Below, piece after piece: positions 1-8,836 of a stretch of 64,000 bases of DNA; positions within the stretch are counted from its first letter, which is position 1; each line of letters begins with the position of its first letter. The stretch is from NCBI RefSeq assembly GCF_014218805.1, contig NZ_JACJUV010000001.1:434001-498000 (forward strand), written 5' to 3'. The translations under genes were made by a program, and so were the position numbers. The DNA comes from Teredinibacter franksiae. GTDB lineage: Bacteria; Pseudomonadota; Gammaproteobacteria; Pseudomonadales; Cellvibrionaceae. The notes beneath the pieces were generated by a model that made no database searches, was not told the origin of the DNA, and saw only the letters and a list, made by a program, of their open reading frames with translations.

Positions 1-1104
1 GTCTTTTAGACACAATTCTGGCTCGCAAGAATCCTCACGGCCGTTTAATACAGCCAGTAGCTTCTCCTCCAGTTCAGGGTAGGTATTCTGACTTTCAGTT
101 GTTAAATATGCTTTCAGGTTCTTACCAAGAGACTCCTCAATGGAGTACCCCATAAGAACGTTCCATGGGTAATTCAGATACCGTATTTCCAAACCATCGT
201 CGAGTTCCATCACCACTGTTTGTAAGTTATGCAACAATTGCTGGTGTTTATCCGATATTTTTTTGTAGTCCGAACGACTTTCTTCCAGAGATAAAACCTG
301 CTTTTCAAATTGGCGGTTACTCTCCATAAAATCTTCACGCTTAGTCGCTAGCTCGCACACTTTCCGCAGCTGCTCCGTGCGAAACGGTTTTGGTAAAAAG
401 TCGGTAACACCCAGCAATACCATTTCTTCCGCGAGTTCGCTGCTAGAGTGAGCTGTCATCATCACGATCGCTTGATGGGGTTCCTCCTCTAGTATTTCCT
501 TCGCAATTTCTTTTCCGCATTTGTTTGGCAACATGAAATCCAAAAGGATCAATTGGTGACGTGACTCCTGCCAGCGGCGAATACCATCCTCACCGTTATT
601 GACGATTTCGACTTTATATTGCCGCTCCATCACCCTCTTCACCAGATCGGCTGTGTCTGGCGCATCCTCAATAACCAACAATTTTGATTTTCGGCCTGGC
701 TCATACTGACCCGCTAAACAGCGCCCCACTTCACCTTCTAGCGAATCAAGTTCTGTAATTGAGAGAATGCGGTTCACCCCGTATTCCCGTGCGGTAATTT
801 CGGCGATACGCTGACACCAAACCTCGGTCAGTAGCAGAATAGGAATACTCGGTAAGCACTCTAAGGCACCCCCGCGAATTAGGCGTGTCATACGCCAGCC
901 GTCGATCTCACCCATATCAAGAAAAGCGACCAGCATACTAATGTTATTCGTGCGAATAACCTCCAGAGCGGCCTTAGCCGACCTAGCCAGATGCAAATTG
1001 CTGTATCCTGCCAGAGTCAACCGGCCATGCAGCTCCTTTAGGAAATCACCATCGCGGCAAACCAGTAATACAGGTGCGCCGATTTCCACGTTCAGATAAT
1101 CCAT
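1..1104 (-). CDS. Tandem receiver / PAS signalling protein, partial
   Basis: The gene begins at ATG 1104 (GGAAGAG just upstream) and stays open for 368 codons to the window edge, so its C-terminus is missing. Residues 1-115 form a CheY-like receiver with a possible acceptor Asp in AFLDMGEIDGW. Residues about 130-250 form a more typical receiver: acidic pair in VIEDAPDT, acceptor Asp in LILLDFMLPN, Thr in MMTAHSS and Lys in FLPKPF. A short coiled segment follows, then a PAS domain beginning near QLLHNLQTVVMELDDG with the typical YLNYPWNVLMGYSIEE stretch. The missing part is probably an output module such as a histidine kinase or GGDEF/EAL domain, but none is visible. It is a cytosolic phosphorelay protein whose signal is unknown. 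Confidence 0.8.
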   Translation of the reverse strand, partial: MDYLNVEIGAPVLLVCRDGDFLKELHGRLTLAGYSNLHLARSAKAALEVIRTNNISMLVAFLDMGEIDGWRMTRLIRGGALECLPSIPILLLTEVWCQRIAEITAREYGVNRILSITELDSLEGEVGRCLAGQYEPGRKSKLLVIEDAPDTADLVKRVMERQYKVEIVNNGEDGIRRWQESRHQLILLDFMLPNKCGKEIAKEILEEEPHQAIVMMTAHSSSELAEEMVLLGVTDFLPKPFRTEQLRKVCELATKREDFMESNRQFEKQVLSLEESRSDYKKISDKHQQLLHNLQTVVMELDDGLEIRYLNYPWNVLMGYSIEESLGKNLKAYLTTESQNTYPELEEKLLAVLNGREDSCEPELCLKD

Positions 1105-1141
1105 TCTCTTCCACCTGTCGAATTTCCGTTTTTGCCCGTAA

Positions 1142-1343
1142 AGGGCACCTCTATCAATTATACTTGGCCTCTGGCTTTGCGTTCGACTTATGCTCAAGGC
1201 AAAGGCCCGAAGAACGCAGTCTGGCAAACATCACTGCAACGCTGATCTTCTAGGGAAGGCAACCTCCTTCCGCTTCGCAGACCGGCTTACACTGAGGCTT
1301 GCCAAGCCGTGTAGAAAACAAAATCAATTAACGGAGGTGCCCT
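1142..1343. repeat. MITE-like element with 10-bp terminal inverted repeats
   Basis: AGGGCACCTC at 1142-1151 is the exact reverse complement of GAGGTGCCCT at 1334-1343. The AATTA/TTAAT bases just inside also partly pair. The 200-bp interior has no convincing coding frame. Its right two thirds (about 1198-1336) resemble the inverted segment at 26881-27022, sharing blocks such as CTTACACT-AGGCTTGCCA and AAATCAATTAA. It looks like a non-autonomous mobile element or dispersed intergenic repeat. The rest of the 1105-1631 intergenic stretch shows nothing else recognisable apart from the probable promoter region of the next gene. Confidence 0.55.
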
Positions 1344-1631
1344 AAAGTCTAGTTCAAAGCCAATAGATTTGAATATAAAACACGCAAGTGTGCGATATCC
1401 ATCCGGTTTTGAGGGCTGGAGCCAACAATACCGCTACCCGCACTAGAATTACTGGTTATATGGTACTTGCATTCACAGAACGATAGGTTTATTCCCCGCC
1501 TGCTAAAAGCCCACATACGACAAAACCAAATCGTTAAGCCTTTAACCATTTCACTGGGGCAGATAGCGGCCCACAGAAGTCACTGAATGCATTAGAATAA
1601 AAGCACGCGTTTAAAACCGAGGTATATATCG

Positions 1632-2372
1632 ATGGATTTAGCAGGATGGCTGCAGCTGCATGTACTGGATGTTCTTGCCACTGGCTGGCTATTTTTGTGC
1701 TGGATAGGCTATTCGGTGTTCGCGCGACGCCGCGCAAAAAAAGTCTACTGCTTGTCTTCAGTGCTCCAACAATACCGTAAGCAATGGATATTGCGCATGT
1801 TACGAAGGGAGAATCGAATTGGTGATGTTGCCATTATTGCCAACCTCGAACGCAACGCCAGCTTTTTAGCCTCAACCTCTATACTGGTTATTGCCGGATT
1901 GGTAACCGCCGTTGCCTCCACAGACAAGATCCATGCCTTGCTAATCAACCTACCCTTCGCCAATACGGCAATAACCCCGCTCCAAGTACAGTTCAAAATT
2001 ATTTTATTACTGTTTGTGCATGTGTTTGCCTTCTTCACGTTTACCTGGTCCATGCGGCAATATGGGTTCAGTGCCATCTTACTGGGTGCAACCCCCATGC
2101 ACGACGAAGAACTTTCCACCACTGGCCCGGGTAAAACCTTTGCTTTCCATTTTTCAAAGGTCATCGATCAAGCCGGCCATAGCTATAATTATGGATTGAG
2201 AGCCTATTATTTTTCAATGGCAATACTGATATGGCTGTTTCATGCGGGCCTTTACGTATTTGCTGTTGCCGTTGTGGTTGCCATACTCTATGCACGGGAA
2301 TTTCATTCGAAAACACTGTCCAATATGATTAGTGCGGGTGCACTAGATGACCAAATTCCCCCTATCAAATAA
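1632..2372 (+). CDS. DUF599-type integral membrane protein
   Basis: This 246-residue protein has at least four hydrophobic segments: about 10-30, 75-95, 120-140 and 195-225. It carries the pattern typical of DUF599 proteins: a WxxRMLRRENRIGDVAIIANL stretch, then the first long helix starting ASFLASTSILVIAG. That family has no established function, and nothing here suggests an enzyme. GAGG eight bases before ATG 1632 supports the start. It stands alone on the plus strand between the signalling gene and the DUF4914-like gene. An inner-membrane location is inferred from the helices. Confidence 0.75.
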   Translation: MDLAGWLQLHVLDVLATGWLFLCWIGYSVFARRRAKKVYCLSSVLQQYRKQWILRMLRRENRIGDVAIIANLERNASFLASTSILVIAGLVTAVASTDKIHALLINLPFANTAITPLQVQFKIILLLFVHVFAFFTFTWSMRQYGFSAILLGATPMHDEELSTTGPGKTFAFHFSKVIDQAGHSYNYGLRAYYFSMAILIWLFHAGLYVFAVAVVVAILYAREFHSKTLSNMISAGALDDQIPPIK

Positions 2373-2616
2373 AACCGTTAATGAAGGTGTCCTTACAACC
2401 AGCACTCCGCGAACGCTGAACTTTTTTGGCTTCCGCGGAACCCCCCGTTGCAGCCGTTAGCAATACATAGATGCTCGAACCGCGGGTTTCGAAAAACCAA
2501 ACTAGCAAGCCTCTACGCCCAAATCTTACCCCTCTTTTGCCACGACCACACCAATCATGTCTGACCAATGAGCAACTAAACACGCCATTGGCATGACCAA
2601 TTTCATGATCTACATC

Positions 2617-2635
2617 ATACCTATCCGATAGGTAT
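2617..2635. promoter_or_regulatory. Perfect 19-bp palindrome upstream of the DUF4914-like gene
   Basis: ATACCTATC-C-GATAGGTAT is a perfect inverted repeat with 9-bp arms and a 1-bp centre, about 80 bp before the GTG start at 2716. A looser dyad, ATGAT-N4-ATCAT, lies immediately upstream (2605-2618). The size and symmetry fit a dimeric repressor operator. The regulator is not in the window. Confidence 0.5.
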
Positions 2636-2715
2636 ATACCCTAAGCTAGTCCCGTCGTTGTTCAAGGGGCAAGGGAACCTTGAGCAGTATTCAGCCACAA
2701 ATAGGAGGATTCCCT

Positions 2716-4599
2716 GTGTCACCTTTTCACCCCGCGTTGCCGTTTTCTGTCCCCATCGAAGTTCAACAGTTGCTAGATGCCTGCCCTCGCTACACCGTAG
2801 CCACGGATACCGAAAGCCTAGTAGAGCTGGCCACACGCGATGCGGATGAGAGTGGCTGGCACGAAGTTGCCTACGATATTCCCGGCCAGGGCCGTATTGT
2901 CGATGCCCGAGTATGTCGCACCCGCAACGCGGTATCGGCTAACTACACAGACCCCTACATGCGCCGCCGAGACCCCGATTGTCTGCTAATTGGTGACGAC
3001 CTGCCTACTGATAAAAAACGTTTCGCCGACCTTCACCATCAAAACTTCGATGACGTTCGACAGGAAACTTTTGATTGGCTAAAAAGCCAAGAACTTTGTT
3101 TATTCGCTTTTTACGCTGGTGATGAAAATCACGGCTTACCGGCGTTGGTTGTGGCTCCTGCCAACGCCGGATTTTTCGGCCTAGGTCTAGCCCAATTACA
3201 GGGCATTACGCCCATCGATAAACTAAGTGCGGATTTCCACCCAAAAGCGGTAATTTATGTAGCGCCAACGTTCCGCTACACCCACTTTGAAGGTAAGCAG
3301 CTAGTCGTACACAACCGTGGCGAAGAAATTCACGAACTGTTTAGCTACAATCTCTACCCCGGGCCCAGCGCCAAAAAAGGTGTTTACGGTGTTCTGATTC
3401 ATCTAGGTGAACAGGAAGGCTGGGTGACGGCCCACTGCTCTACTGTTCAGGTCGTAACCCCCTACGACAACATTGTTACCATCATGCATGAAGGTGCCTC
3501 CGGTGGCGGTAAGAGTGAAATGCTTGAGCACGCACATCGAGAGCAAGATGGCCGCCTACTACTGGGGCACAACCTTGTCACTAACGAAAAAACCCATCTC
3601 GAATTGCCACGTTCGTGTGATTTACGCCCGGTTACAGACGATATGGCGCTGTGCCACCCCGAACTGCAAACCGATGAGAAAAAACTCACGGTTATCGATG
3701 CGGAAAACGCTTGGTTTGTACGTGTTAATCACATCGATCAGTACGGTACCGCCCCGCAACTTGAGCACCTAACGATTCATCCACCCGAGCCTTTACTCAC
3801 ACTGAATATTGACGCTTTCCCCGGCGCAACCACCTTAATTTGGGAACACGTAATGGATGCGCCTAACGAGCCATGCCCCAACCCGCGTGTTGTGATTCCC
3901 AGAAAGTGTATTCCCAATGTCGTAGACGGCCCAGTAACTGTCGATATTCGCAGCTTTGGTGTACGAACCCCCCCCTGTACCGCCGAAAACCCAACCTACG
4001 GCATTATGGGCATGATGCAGGTTCTCCCCCCTGCATTGGCATGGCTGTGGCGGCTTGTGGCGCCGCGCGGCCATGGCAACCCGTCCATTGTCGATACCTC
4101 TGGCGGGCTTGCTTCAGAAGGTGTGGGTTCCTATTGGCCGTTTGCAACCGGCCGCCGTGTTGACCAAGCCAACTTGTTGTTAGAACAGATTCAGCGTACC
4201 ACCGACAATATGTTTGCGCTCATCCCCAATCAGCATATTGGCTGCTGGAAAACAGGCTTTATGTCGCAATGGGTTTCCCGTGAGTATTTAGTTCGAAGAG
4301 GTATGGCTCATTTCAGGCCAGAACAATTAGCTCCGGCGCGCTGCTCTTTGTTGGGTGAAGTGCCCAACCAAATGGTAGTGGAAGGCATGCAGATTCCACC
4401 GCATTTTCTTAGAGTCGAAGAGCAACCTGAAGTAGGAGCTGCCGCATATGATGAAGGCGCCGAGCAGCTGTACAAGTTCTTCCACGAAGAACTAACACAC
4501 TTTCTGGTAACAGATTTATCGCCACTGGGCAGCAATATAATCGAATGCTGTATGGATCGAGGCTCGGTAGGAGATTACGCTAAATTACTCAGACCGTAA
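2716..4599 (+). CDS. DUF4914-like P-loop protein (PEP-carboxykinase-like kinase fold suspected)
   Basis: An open frame extends to ATG 2680, but GTG 2716 sits seven bases after a perfect AGGAGG and is preferred, giving 627 residues. The central region has a phosphate-binding loop, HEGASGGGKSEM (about nt 3487-3522), of the kind in PEP-carboxykinase and HprK-type kinases. Further conserved-looking stretches are SADFHPKAVIYVAPTFRYTH and a GIMGMMQVLPPALAWLWR segment. Overall length and pattern match my memory of DUF4914, a family without assigned function. There is no signal peptide, so it is probably cytosolic. A perfect palindrome upstream suggests dedicated repression, and a short hairpin terminator follows. 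Substrate and reaction are unknown. Confidence 0.6.
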   Translation: MSPFHPALPFSVPIEVQQLLDACPRYTVATDTESLVELATRDADESGWHEVAYDIPGQGRIVDARVCRTRNAVSANYTDPYMRRRDPDCLLIGDDLPTDKKRFADLHHQNFDDVRQETFDWLKSQELCLFAFYAGDENHGLPALVVAPANAGFFGLGLAQLQGITPIDKLSADFHPKAVIYVAPTFRYTHFEGKQLVVHNRGEEIHELFSYNLYPGPSAKKGVYGVLIHLGEQEGWVTAHCSTVQVVTPYDNIVTIMHEGASGGGKSEMLEHAHREQDGRLLLGHNLVTNEKTHLELPRSCDLRPVTDDMALCHPELQTDEKKLTVIDAENAWFVRVNHIDQYGTAPQLEHLTIHPPEPLLTLNIDAFPGATTLIWEHVMDAPNEPCPNPRVVIPRKCIPNVVDGPVTVDIRSFGVRTPPCTAENPTYGIMGMMQVLPPALAWLWRLVAPRGHGNPSIVDTSGGLASEGVGSYWPFATGRRVDQANLLLEQIQRTTDNMFALIPNQHIGCWKTGFMSQWVSREYLVRRGMAHFRPEQLAPARCSLLGEVPNQMVVEGMQIPPHFLRVEEQPEVGAAAYDEGAEQLYKFFHEELTHFLVTDLSPLGSNIIECCMDRGSVGDYAKLLRP

Positions 4600-4631
4600 T
4601 TTAGCCTTTAGAACACCTTTAGAGTGGGTGA

Positions 4632-4657
4632 AGCCAAGGATGGCTCTTTTCTTTTTT
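4632..4657 (+). terminator. Short rho-independent terminator after the DUF4914-like gene
   Basis: AGCCA (4632-4636) and TGGCT (4641-4645) form a 5-bp stem with an AGGA loop, followed by a T-rich run CTTTTCTTTTTT. It lies 33 bases after the stop codon at 4599. The stem is short, so strength is uncertain. Confidence 0.5.
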
Positions 4658-4738
4658 AGTTGCCCCTCAGTTTAAATGTACCTTCTTTTTTATTGCCTTC
4701 CCTGCACTTGTTTACTGTCCGGCCCTTTAGGTGGCCCA

Positions 4739-6124
4739 TCAGGAAATATGACGTACCCTAAATGAACGGCCTTTAAGTGAGCCCTTGCCAATAATGCTTA
4801 AGGCCTCTTTATAAACCGAACGCTCCACAGCTACATACGCGTAATTTTCCTGAATACTTATTTTACCCACCTGCTTTCCTTGTATGCCACGCTCACCGGT
4901 TAGCGCCCCCAATATATCGCCCGGGCGGAGTTTTTGCTTTTTTCCGCCATCAATTTGAAGGGTGGTCATAGCCGGCTGCTCGGGGGTTCGGTCTAACAAC
5001 GACGCAGGGGGTATTGGCAGGCAGTCGTGTAACGGATCGATATCACCGTCTAATTTAAGCACTTTATGAACCTCTTGCTCACTGAATAGCGAGCAAGCGA
5101 TACCTTTACTACCCGCCCTACCCGTTCGACCAATACGATGAGTGTGTACCTCCTGATCGCGTGCGATTTGATAATTGTAAACCGCATCCAAAGATTCGAT
5201 ATCCAGCCCTCGAGCAGCGACATCGGTAGCCACCAGTATTGACACACTCTTGTTAGAAAAACACGCCAATGACTGTGTACGGTCTTTTTGATCAAGGTCG
5301 CCGTGGAGCGCCAACGCGCTAAAACCATACCCCTTCAAAGCATCGGTGACCTCTTGGGTTTCTCGCTTGGTATTGCAAAAGACAATAGCCGATTGAGGAC
5401 GCTGCTCCAATAACAACAGGCGCAACACCTGCAAACGCTGACGATTGTCATCCACCTTGTAAAAGCGCTGAGCAATTGTACTTTCATCGTGGGTGGAAAG
5501 CGTTTGAACCATTTCCGGCTGCACCATTATACGCTGCGCTATCGCTTGAATTTCACCCGGGTAGGTGGCACTGAACAGCAATGTTTGGCGCTTAGCAGGC
5601 AGCATGGCAATAATCTGGTCCAGCACTTCCTGAAATCCCATTTCCAACATACGATCGGCTTCATCTAACACGAGCGTAGTGACTTCATCCAGCTTTAAGG
5701 TGCCCTTACGAATATGCTCATCCAATCGGCCTGGCGTTCCTACAATAATGTGTGACCCACGCTCCAAAGACCCAATTTGTGGCCCAAAGGGCATTCCGCC
5801 GCAAAGCGTTGTAACCTTTATGTTTTGAACGGATCGAGCGAGGCGCCGAATTTCCTTGGCCACCTGGTCAGCCAACTCACGTGTTGGGCATATAACCAGT
5901 GATTGCACACGAAACCGTTTAACCGCTAGCTTTTCCAGTAACCCAAGCCCAAAAGCCGCTGTTTTCCCTGAACCGGTTTTACCCTGCCCTATTACGTCTT
6001 TCCCGACCAAAATCAAGGGCAAACTTTGCGCCTGAATTTGCGTCATTTCGGTATAACCAAGGGTGTCTAAATTAGCCAGTAAAGCCGTATTCAGTTTCAA
6101 AGACGAAAATTTGCGTGTGCTCAA
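4739..6124 (-). CDS. dbpA: ATP-dependent RNA helicase DbpA
   Basis: This 461-residue DEAD-box helicase remodels 23S rRNA during large-subunit assembly. Visible motifs are the Q motif (YTEMTQIQAQSLP), Walker A GKTGSGKT (48-55), PTREL (81-85), DEAD (154-157), SAT (185-187) and HRIGRTGR near residue 330. The C-terminal 75 residues, from about MTTLQIDGGKKQKLRPGD, form the DbpA-type RNA-binding domain that directs family members to helix 92 of 23S rRNA; this tail separates it from RhlE, SrmB and CsdA. The start is TTG 6124 with AAGGA seven bases upstream; no better ATG precedes the Q motif. It is probably monocistronic. Confidence 0.95.
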   Translation of the reverse strand: MSTRKFSSLKLNTALLANLDTLGYTEMTQIQAQSLPLILVGKDVIGQGKTGSGKTAAFGLGLLEKLAVKRFRVQSLVICPTRELADQVAKEIRRLARSVQNIKVTTLCGGMPFGPQIGSLERGSHIIVGTPGRLDEHIRKGTLKLDEVTTLVLDEADRMLEMGFQEVLDQIIAMLPAKRQTLLFSATYPGEIQAIAQRIMVQPEMVQTLSTHDESTIAQRFYKVDDNRQRLQVLRLLLLEQRPQSAIVFCNTKRETQEVTDALKGYGFSALALHGDLDQKDRTQSLACFSNKSVSILVATDVAARGLDIESLDAVYNYQIARDQEVHTHRIGRTGRAGSKGIACSLFSEQEVHKVLKLDGDIDPLHDCLPIPPASLLDRTPEQPAMTTLQIDGGKKQKLRPGDILGALTGERGIQGKQVGKISIQENYAYVAVERSVYKEALSIIGKGSLKGRSFRVRHIS

Positions 6125-6362
6125 AGGGAAAATCCTTGAAGGGGAAGTAAGGGGTACTTAAAGCGTGCATACTAATGCCAAGGGCTGGAAATTACCATGA
6201 CGATCACGGCCAAGTTTTCGGTTTCCATTTACCCTGCACCAACTAAGTGTAAAGTCGCGCTTCTCAGGAGCAAGTTCATAGGGCCACAGGGCAGAACAAC
6301 GCAAAGCCAATGATGATTGATCAACATTGGCCAAGCGAAACTACACCCATTTGCGTTAAACT

Positions 6363-7967
6363 TTAGGCAACACAACTCTCAACTTCCGTCTCGCCGCTTA
6401 CCGCTACCTGCCCGTGATTTTTCAATAGATACTCAAATGCTGACAGCGATGCCTTAGACCCCTCTCCCATGGCAATAACGATTTGCTTATAAGGTACAGT
6501 GGTCACATCCCCCGCCGCAAAGATACCCGGTTCGGAGGTTTCACAGCGTTCATTGATAACAACTTCACCGTGTCGCGTGCGCTCCACCAAATCACCTAAA
6601 AATGCGCTATTGGGCACAAGTCCAATTTGCACAAATACGCCGTCTAGGTTTAAAAGGGTATTCTCCCCCGACTCACGGTTTTCATACTCAATGCCGCTTA
6701 CCTTACCCTGCTTGGCGACTATTTGTTTCGTTGCTATATTTTTTAAAATAGTAATATTACTGCGCGCTTCAGCTTGATCAATTAAAACTTTATCGGCCTT
6801 TAGCTCAGGCATAAACTCAAACACGGTAACCGAGTTAACAATACCCGCAAGGTCGAGCGCAGCTTCGATACCCGAGTTTCCTCCGCCAATTACAGCGACG
6901 TCCTTGCCTTTAAAAAATGGGCCATCACAATGCGGACAGTAGGCCACGCCATTACCAATATTGTCTTTTTCTCCAGGAATCCCCAGCTCACGCCACTTCG
7001 CGCCTGTCGCAACAATCAGTGATTTTGTTTCAATCACTTCACCAGAGGAGAGTGTCACTTGTTTCTGGTGTCCATTTTCAATATTGGTTACACGTAAATG
7101 CTCTTTTACGGTAATCTCGTATTCGTTAATGTGGGCCTGAAGAGCACCAGATAACTCTGGGCCCGTTGTTTTAGGAACCGATATCAGATTTTCTATGCCC
7201 ATTGTATCCTTCACCTGGCCGCCAAGACGGTCGGCAATTAAAGTGACATTCAAGCCCTTGCGCGCGCTGTAAATCGCTGCCGCAACGCCTGCAGGACCAC
7301 CGCCAATTACCGTTACATCTTGCAAAGGAAGCTTTTCGGTATGAGCGCCATGCAACACTTCCGGGTGTTTTTCAATAAGTTTGTCAATAAGCCCAGCCGT
7401 TTCCACTTTGCCGTTCGCAAAAAGCTCACCATTTAAATAAACGCTGGGTACGCCCTGTATATCTCTTTGTTCAATTATCTCTGGAAAAACACCGCCATCG
7501 ATCATTTCCGATGAAACATTTTCGTTAATAATGGCAAACTGATTAAGCGCCTGAACAACATCCGGGCAATTATGACAACTCAAACTAATAAATACTTCGA
7601 ACTTCAATGGCGTTTTCACGCCCTTAACAATATTTTTCAGGCTGTCATCGAGCTTTAATGCCGTACCACCACTGTGGAGTATGGCCAAAACGAGAGAATT
7701 AAACTCATGCCCACTGGGAATTCCGGAAAATACAATACCGTTCATCACACCATCAACTTCCAGTGCAAAGCTCATAGGGCCGCGTAAACTTTCAACACTT
7801 TTGCGAACCTCTACATTGAATTGGGTAGAGACAGAGGCCAGCGACGTTAGAAATTCCATCAGTTCCTCACGCTTGGCATGGTCGCCCCGCTGTAACACAA
7901 ACGTGATGGTCGATTGCAGGTTAGCGGTATAGCTTTTCACGGCTGCAAGAATGTCTTTCGATAACAT
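6363..7967 (-). CDS. ahpF: Alkyl hydroperoxide reductase subunit F
   Basis: This 534-residue FAD/NADH-dependent disulfide reductase regenerates AhpC. It has the N-terminal double-thioredoxin-fold domain with C131-x-x-C134 (SCHNCPDV), an FAD-binding GGGPAGVAA near 222, the redox-active C344-x-x-C347 (YCPHCDGP), a second Rossmann [10 protein letters not shown] for NADH, and a C-terminal FAD motif GIFAAGDVT. Length is close to the usual 520. ATG 7967 directly follows AGGGGCA. It lies 96 bp downstream of ahpC on the same strand and is almost certainly co-transcribed, with a strong hairpin in the gap that may lower its expression relative to ahpC. Control by OxyR is expected from the divergent oxyR. 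Confidence 0.96.
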   Translation of the reverse strand: MLSKDILAAVKSYTANLQSTITFVLQRGDHAKREELMEFLTSLASVSTQFNVEVRKSVESLRGPMSFALEVDGVMNGIVFSGIPSGHEFNSLVLAILHSGGTALKLDDSLKNIVKGVKTPLKFEVFISLSCHNCPDVVQALNQFAIINENVSSEMIDGGVFPEIIEQRDIQGVPSVYLNGELFANGKVETAGLIDKLIEKHPEVLHGAHTEKLPLQDVTVIGGGPAGVAAAIYSARKGLNVTLIADRLGGQVKDTMGIENLISVPKTTGPELSGALQAHINEYEITVKEHLRVTNIENGHQKQVTLSSGEVIETKSLIVATGAKWRELGIPGEKDNIGNGVAYCPHCDGPFFKGKDVAVIGGGNSGIEAALDLAGIVNSVTVFEFMPELKADKVLIDQAEARSNITILKNIATKQIVAKQGKVSGIEYENRESGENTLLNLDGVFVQIGLVPNSAFLGDLVERTRHGEVVINERCETSEPGIFAAGDVTTVPYKQIVIAMGEGSKASLSAFEYLLKNHGQVAVSGETEVESCVA

Positions 7968-8002
7968 GGTTCTGCCCCTTCAATAAAATTAGGTCTGTCG
8001 TT

Positions 8003-8029
8003 CGGCAGGGGCCTTGTGAGCCCCTGCCG
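8003..8029 (-). promoter_or_regulatory. Strong hairpin between ahpC and ahpF
   Basis: CGGCAGGGGC (8003-8012) and GCCCCTGCCG (8020-8029) form a perfect 10-bp GC-rich stem with a 7-nt loop, in the 96-bp gap between ahpC and ahpF. No uridine run follows in the transcribed direction. It is more likely an RNA-stability or partial-attenuation element than a full terminator. Confidence 0.55.
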
Positions 8030-8063
8030 ATAATCGCGTTACTGGGTACTCTTTACCCGAGCT

Positions 8064-8627
8064 TTAGATTTTTCCAACGAGGTCCAAAGATGGCGCTAGT
8101 GTCGCTTCGCCTTCTTTCCACTTAGCTGGGCAAACTTCACCGGGATGAGCGGCCACGTACTGAGCCGCCTTTACTTTGCGTAACAGGTCTGCCGCGTCAC
8201 GACCAATGCCTTCGGCGGTGATTTCCATCGCCTGAATAACACCATCTGGATCGACCACAAAGGTTCCTCGATCGGCCAGGCCCTGATCTTCACGCATAAC
8301 CTCAAAATTCCGAGTAATTGCGCCCGTTGGGTCGCCAACCATGGTGTATTTAATTTTGCCGATAGTGTCGGACGAGTCATGCCATGCCTTGTGGGTGAAA
8401 TGGGTATCAGTCGATACAGAGTAAATCTCAACACCACGGGATTGGAATTCTTCATAGTGATCGGCTACGTCACCCAATTCAGTTGGGCATACAAACGTAA
8501 AATCGGCTGGGTAAAAGAAGAAAACGGACCACTTACCCGCGAGGTCGGTGTCACTAATTTCTACGAATTCACTGTTCTTATAGGCATTGGCGTTAAAAGG
8601 CTTGATCTTGGTATTGAGTACAGACAT
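8064..8627 (-). CDS. ahpC: Alkyl hydroperoxide reductase subunit C (2-Cys peroxiredoxin)
   Basis: This 187-residue peroxiredoxin has the peroxidatic Cys in FTFVCPTE (C47) and the resolving Cys in GEVCPAKW (C166). It reduces H2O2, organic peroxides and peroxynitrite and is recycled by AhpF. An in-frame start exists nine codons upstream at 8654, but ATG 8627 gives the usual [12 protein letters not shown]-terminus and the exact family length, and has TTGGAG upstream. It is first gene of ahpC-ahpF and divergent from oxyR across about 210 bp. Confidence 0.96.
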   Translation of the reverse strand: MSVLNTKIKPFNANAYKNSEFVEISDTDLAGKWSVFFFYPADFTFVCPTELGDVADHYEEFQSRGVEIYSVSTDTHFTHKAWHDSSDTIGKIKYTMVGDPTGAITRNFEVMREDQGLADRGTFVVDPDGVIQAMEITAEGIGRDAADLLRKVKAAQYVAAHPGEVCPAKWKEGEATLAPSLDLVGKI

Positions 8628-8751
8628 GTTTATGCTCCAATTTAGGTAATACAAAACAAGGTTTATAAATCAGTTTGTTGCTGATCTCTTCAGCGTTAAG
8701 CACAGATTAACGAACCACCTTCGATTAATAAAATCACTTAAATAGATCGTT

Positions 8752-8772
8752 ACATTCTAAAATACTGAATGT
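8752..8772. promoter_or_regulatory. oxyR: LysR-type T-N11-A dyad in the ahpC/oxyR divergent region
   Basis: ACATTC (8752-8757) and GAATGT (8767-8772) are perfect inverted arms around a 9-bp AT-rich centre and contain T-N11-A, the hallmark of LysR-family sites. It lies 125 bp from the ahpC start and 65 bp from the oxyR start. Binding by OxyR is an inference. I could not fit the four-tetranucleotide ATAG consensus known for E. coli OxyR. Confidence 0.4.
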
Positions 8773-8836
8773 AGATTCATTGCCTATGGCCACCCAAACC
8801 GGTATACCTAACACCTTGATCAAACCCGGAGCCCCC

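Noticed and set aside
2365..2583. 72-residue minus-strand frame between the DUF599 and DUF4914-like genes
   Set aside because: It overlaps the DUF599 stop, has Trp/Arg/Gly-rich shadow-type composition and no start signal.
8628..8836. Canonical OxyR tetranucleotide site (four spaced ATAG elements)
   Set aside because: ATAG at 8742 and CTAT near 8784 exist, but the intervals do not fit the required spacing. Only the T-N11-A dyad is retained.
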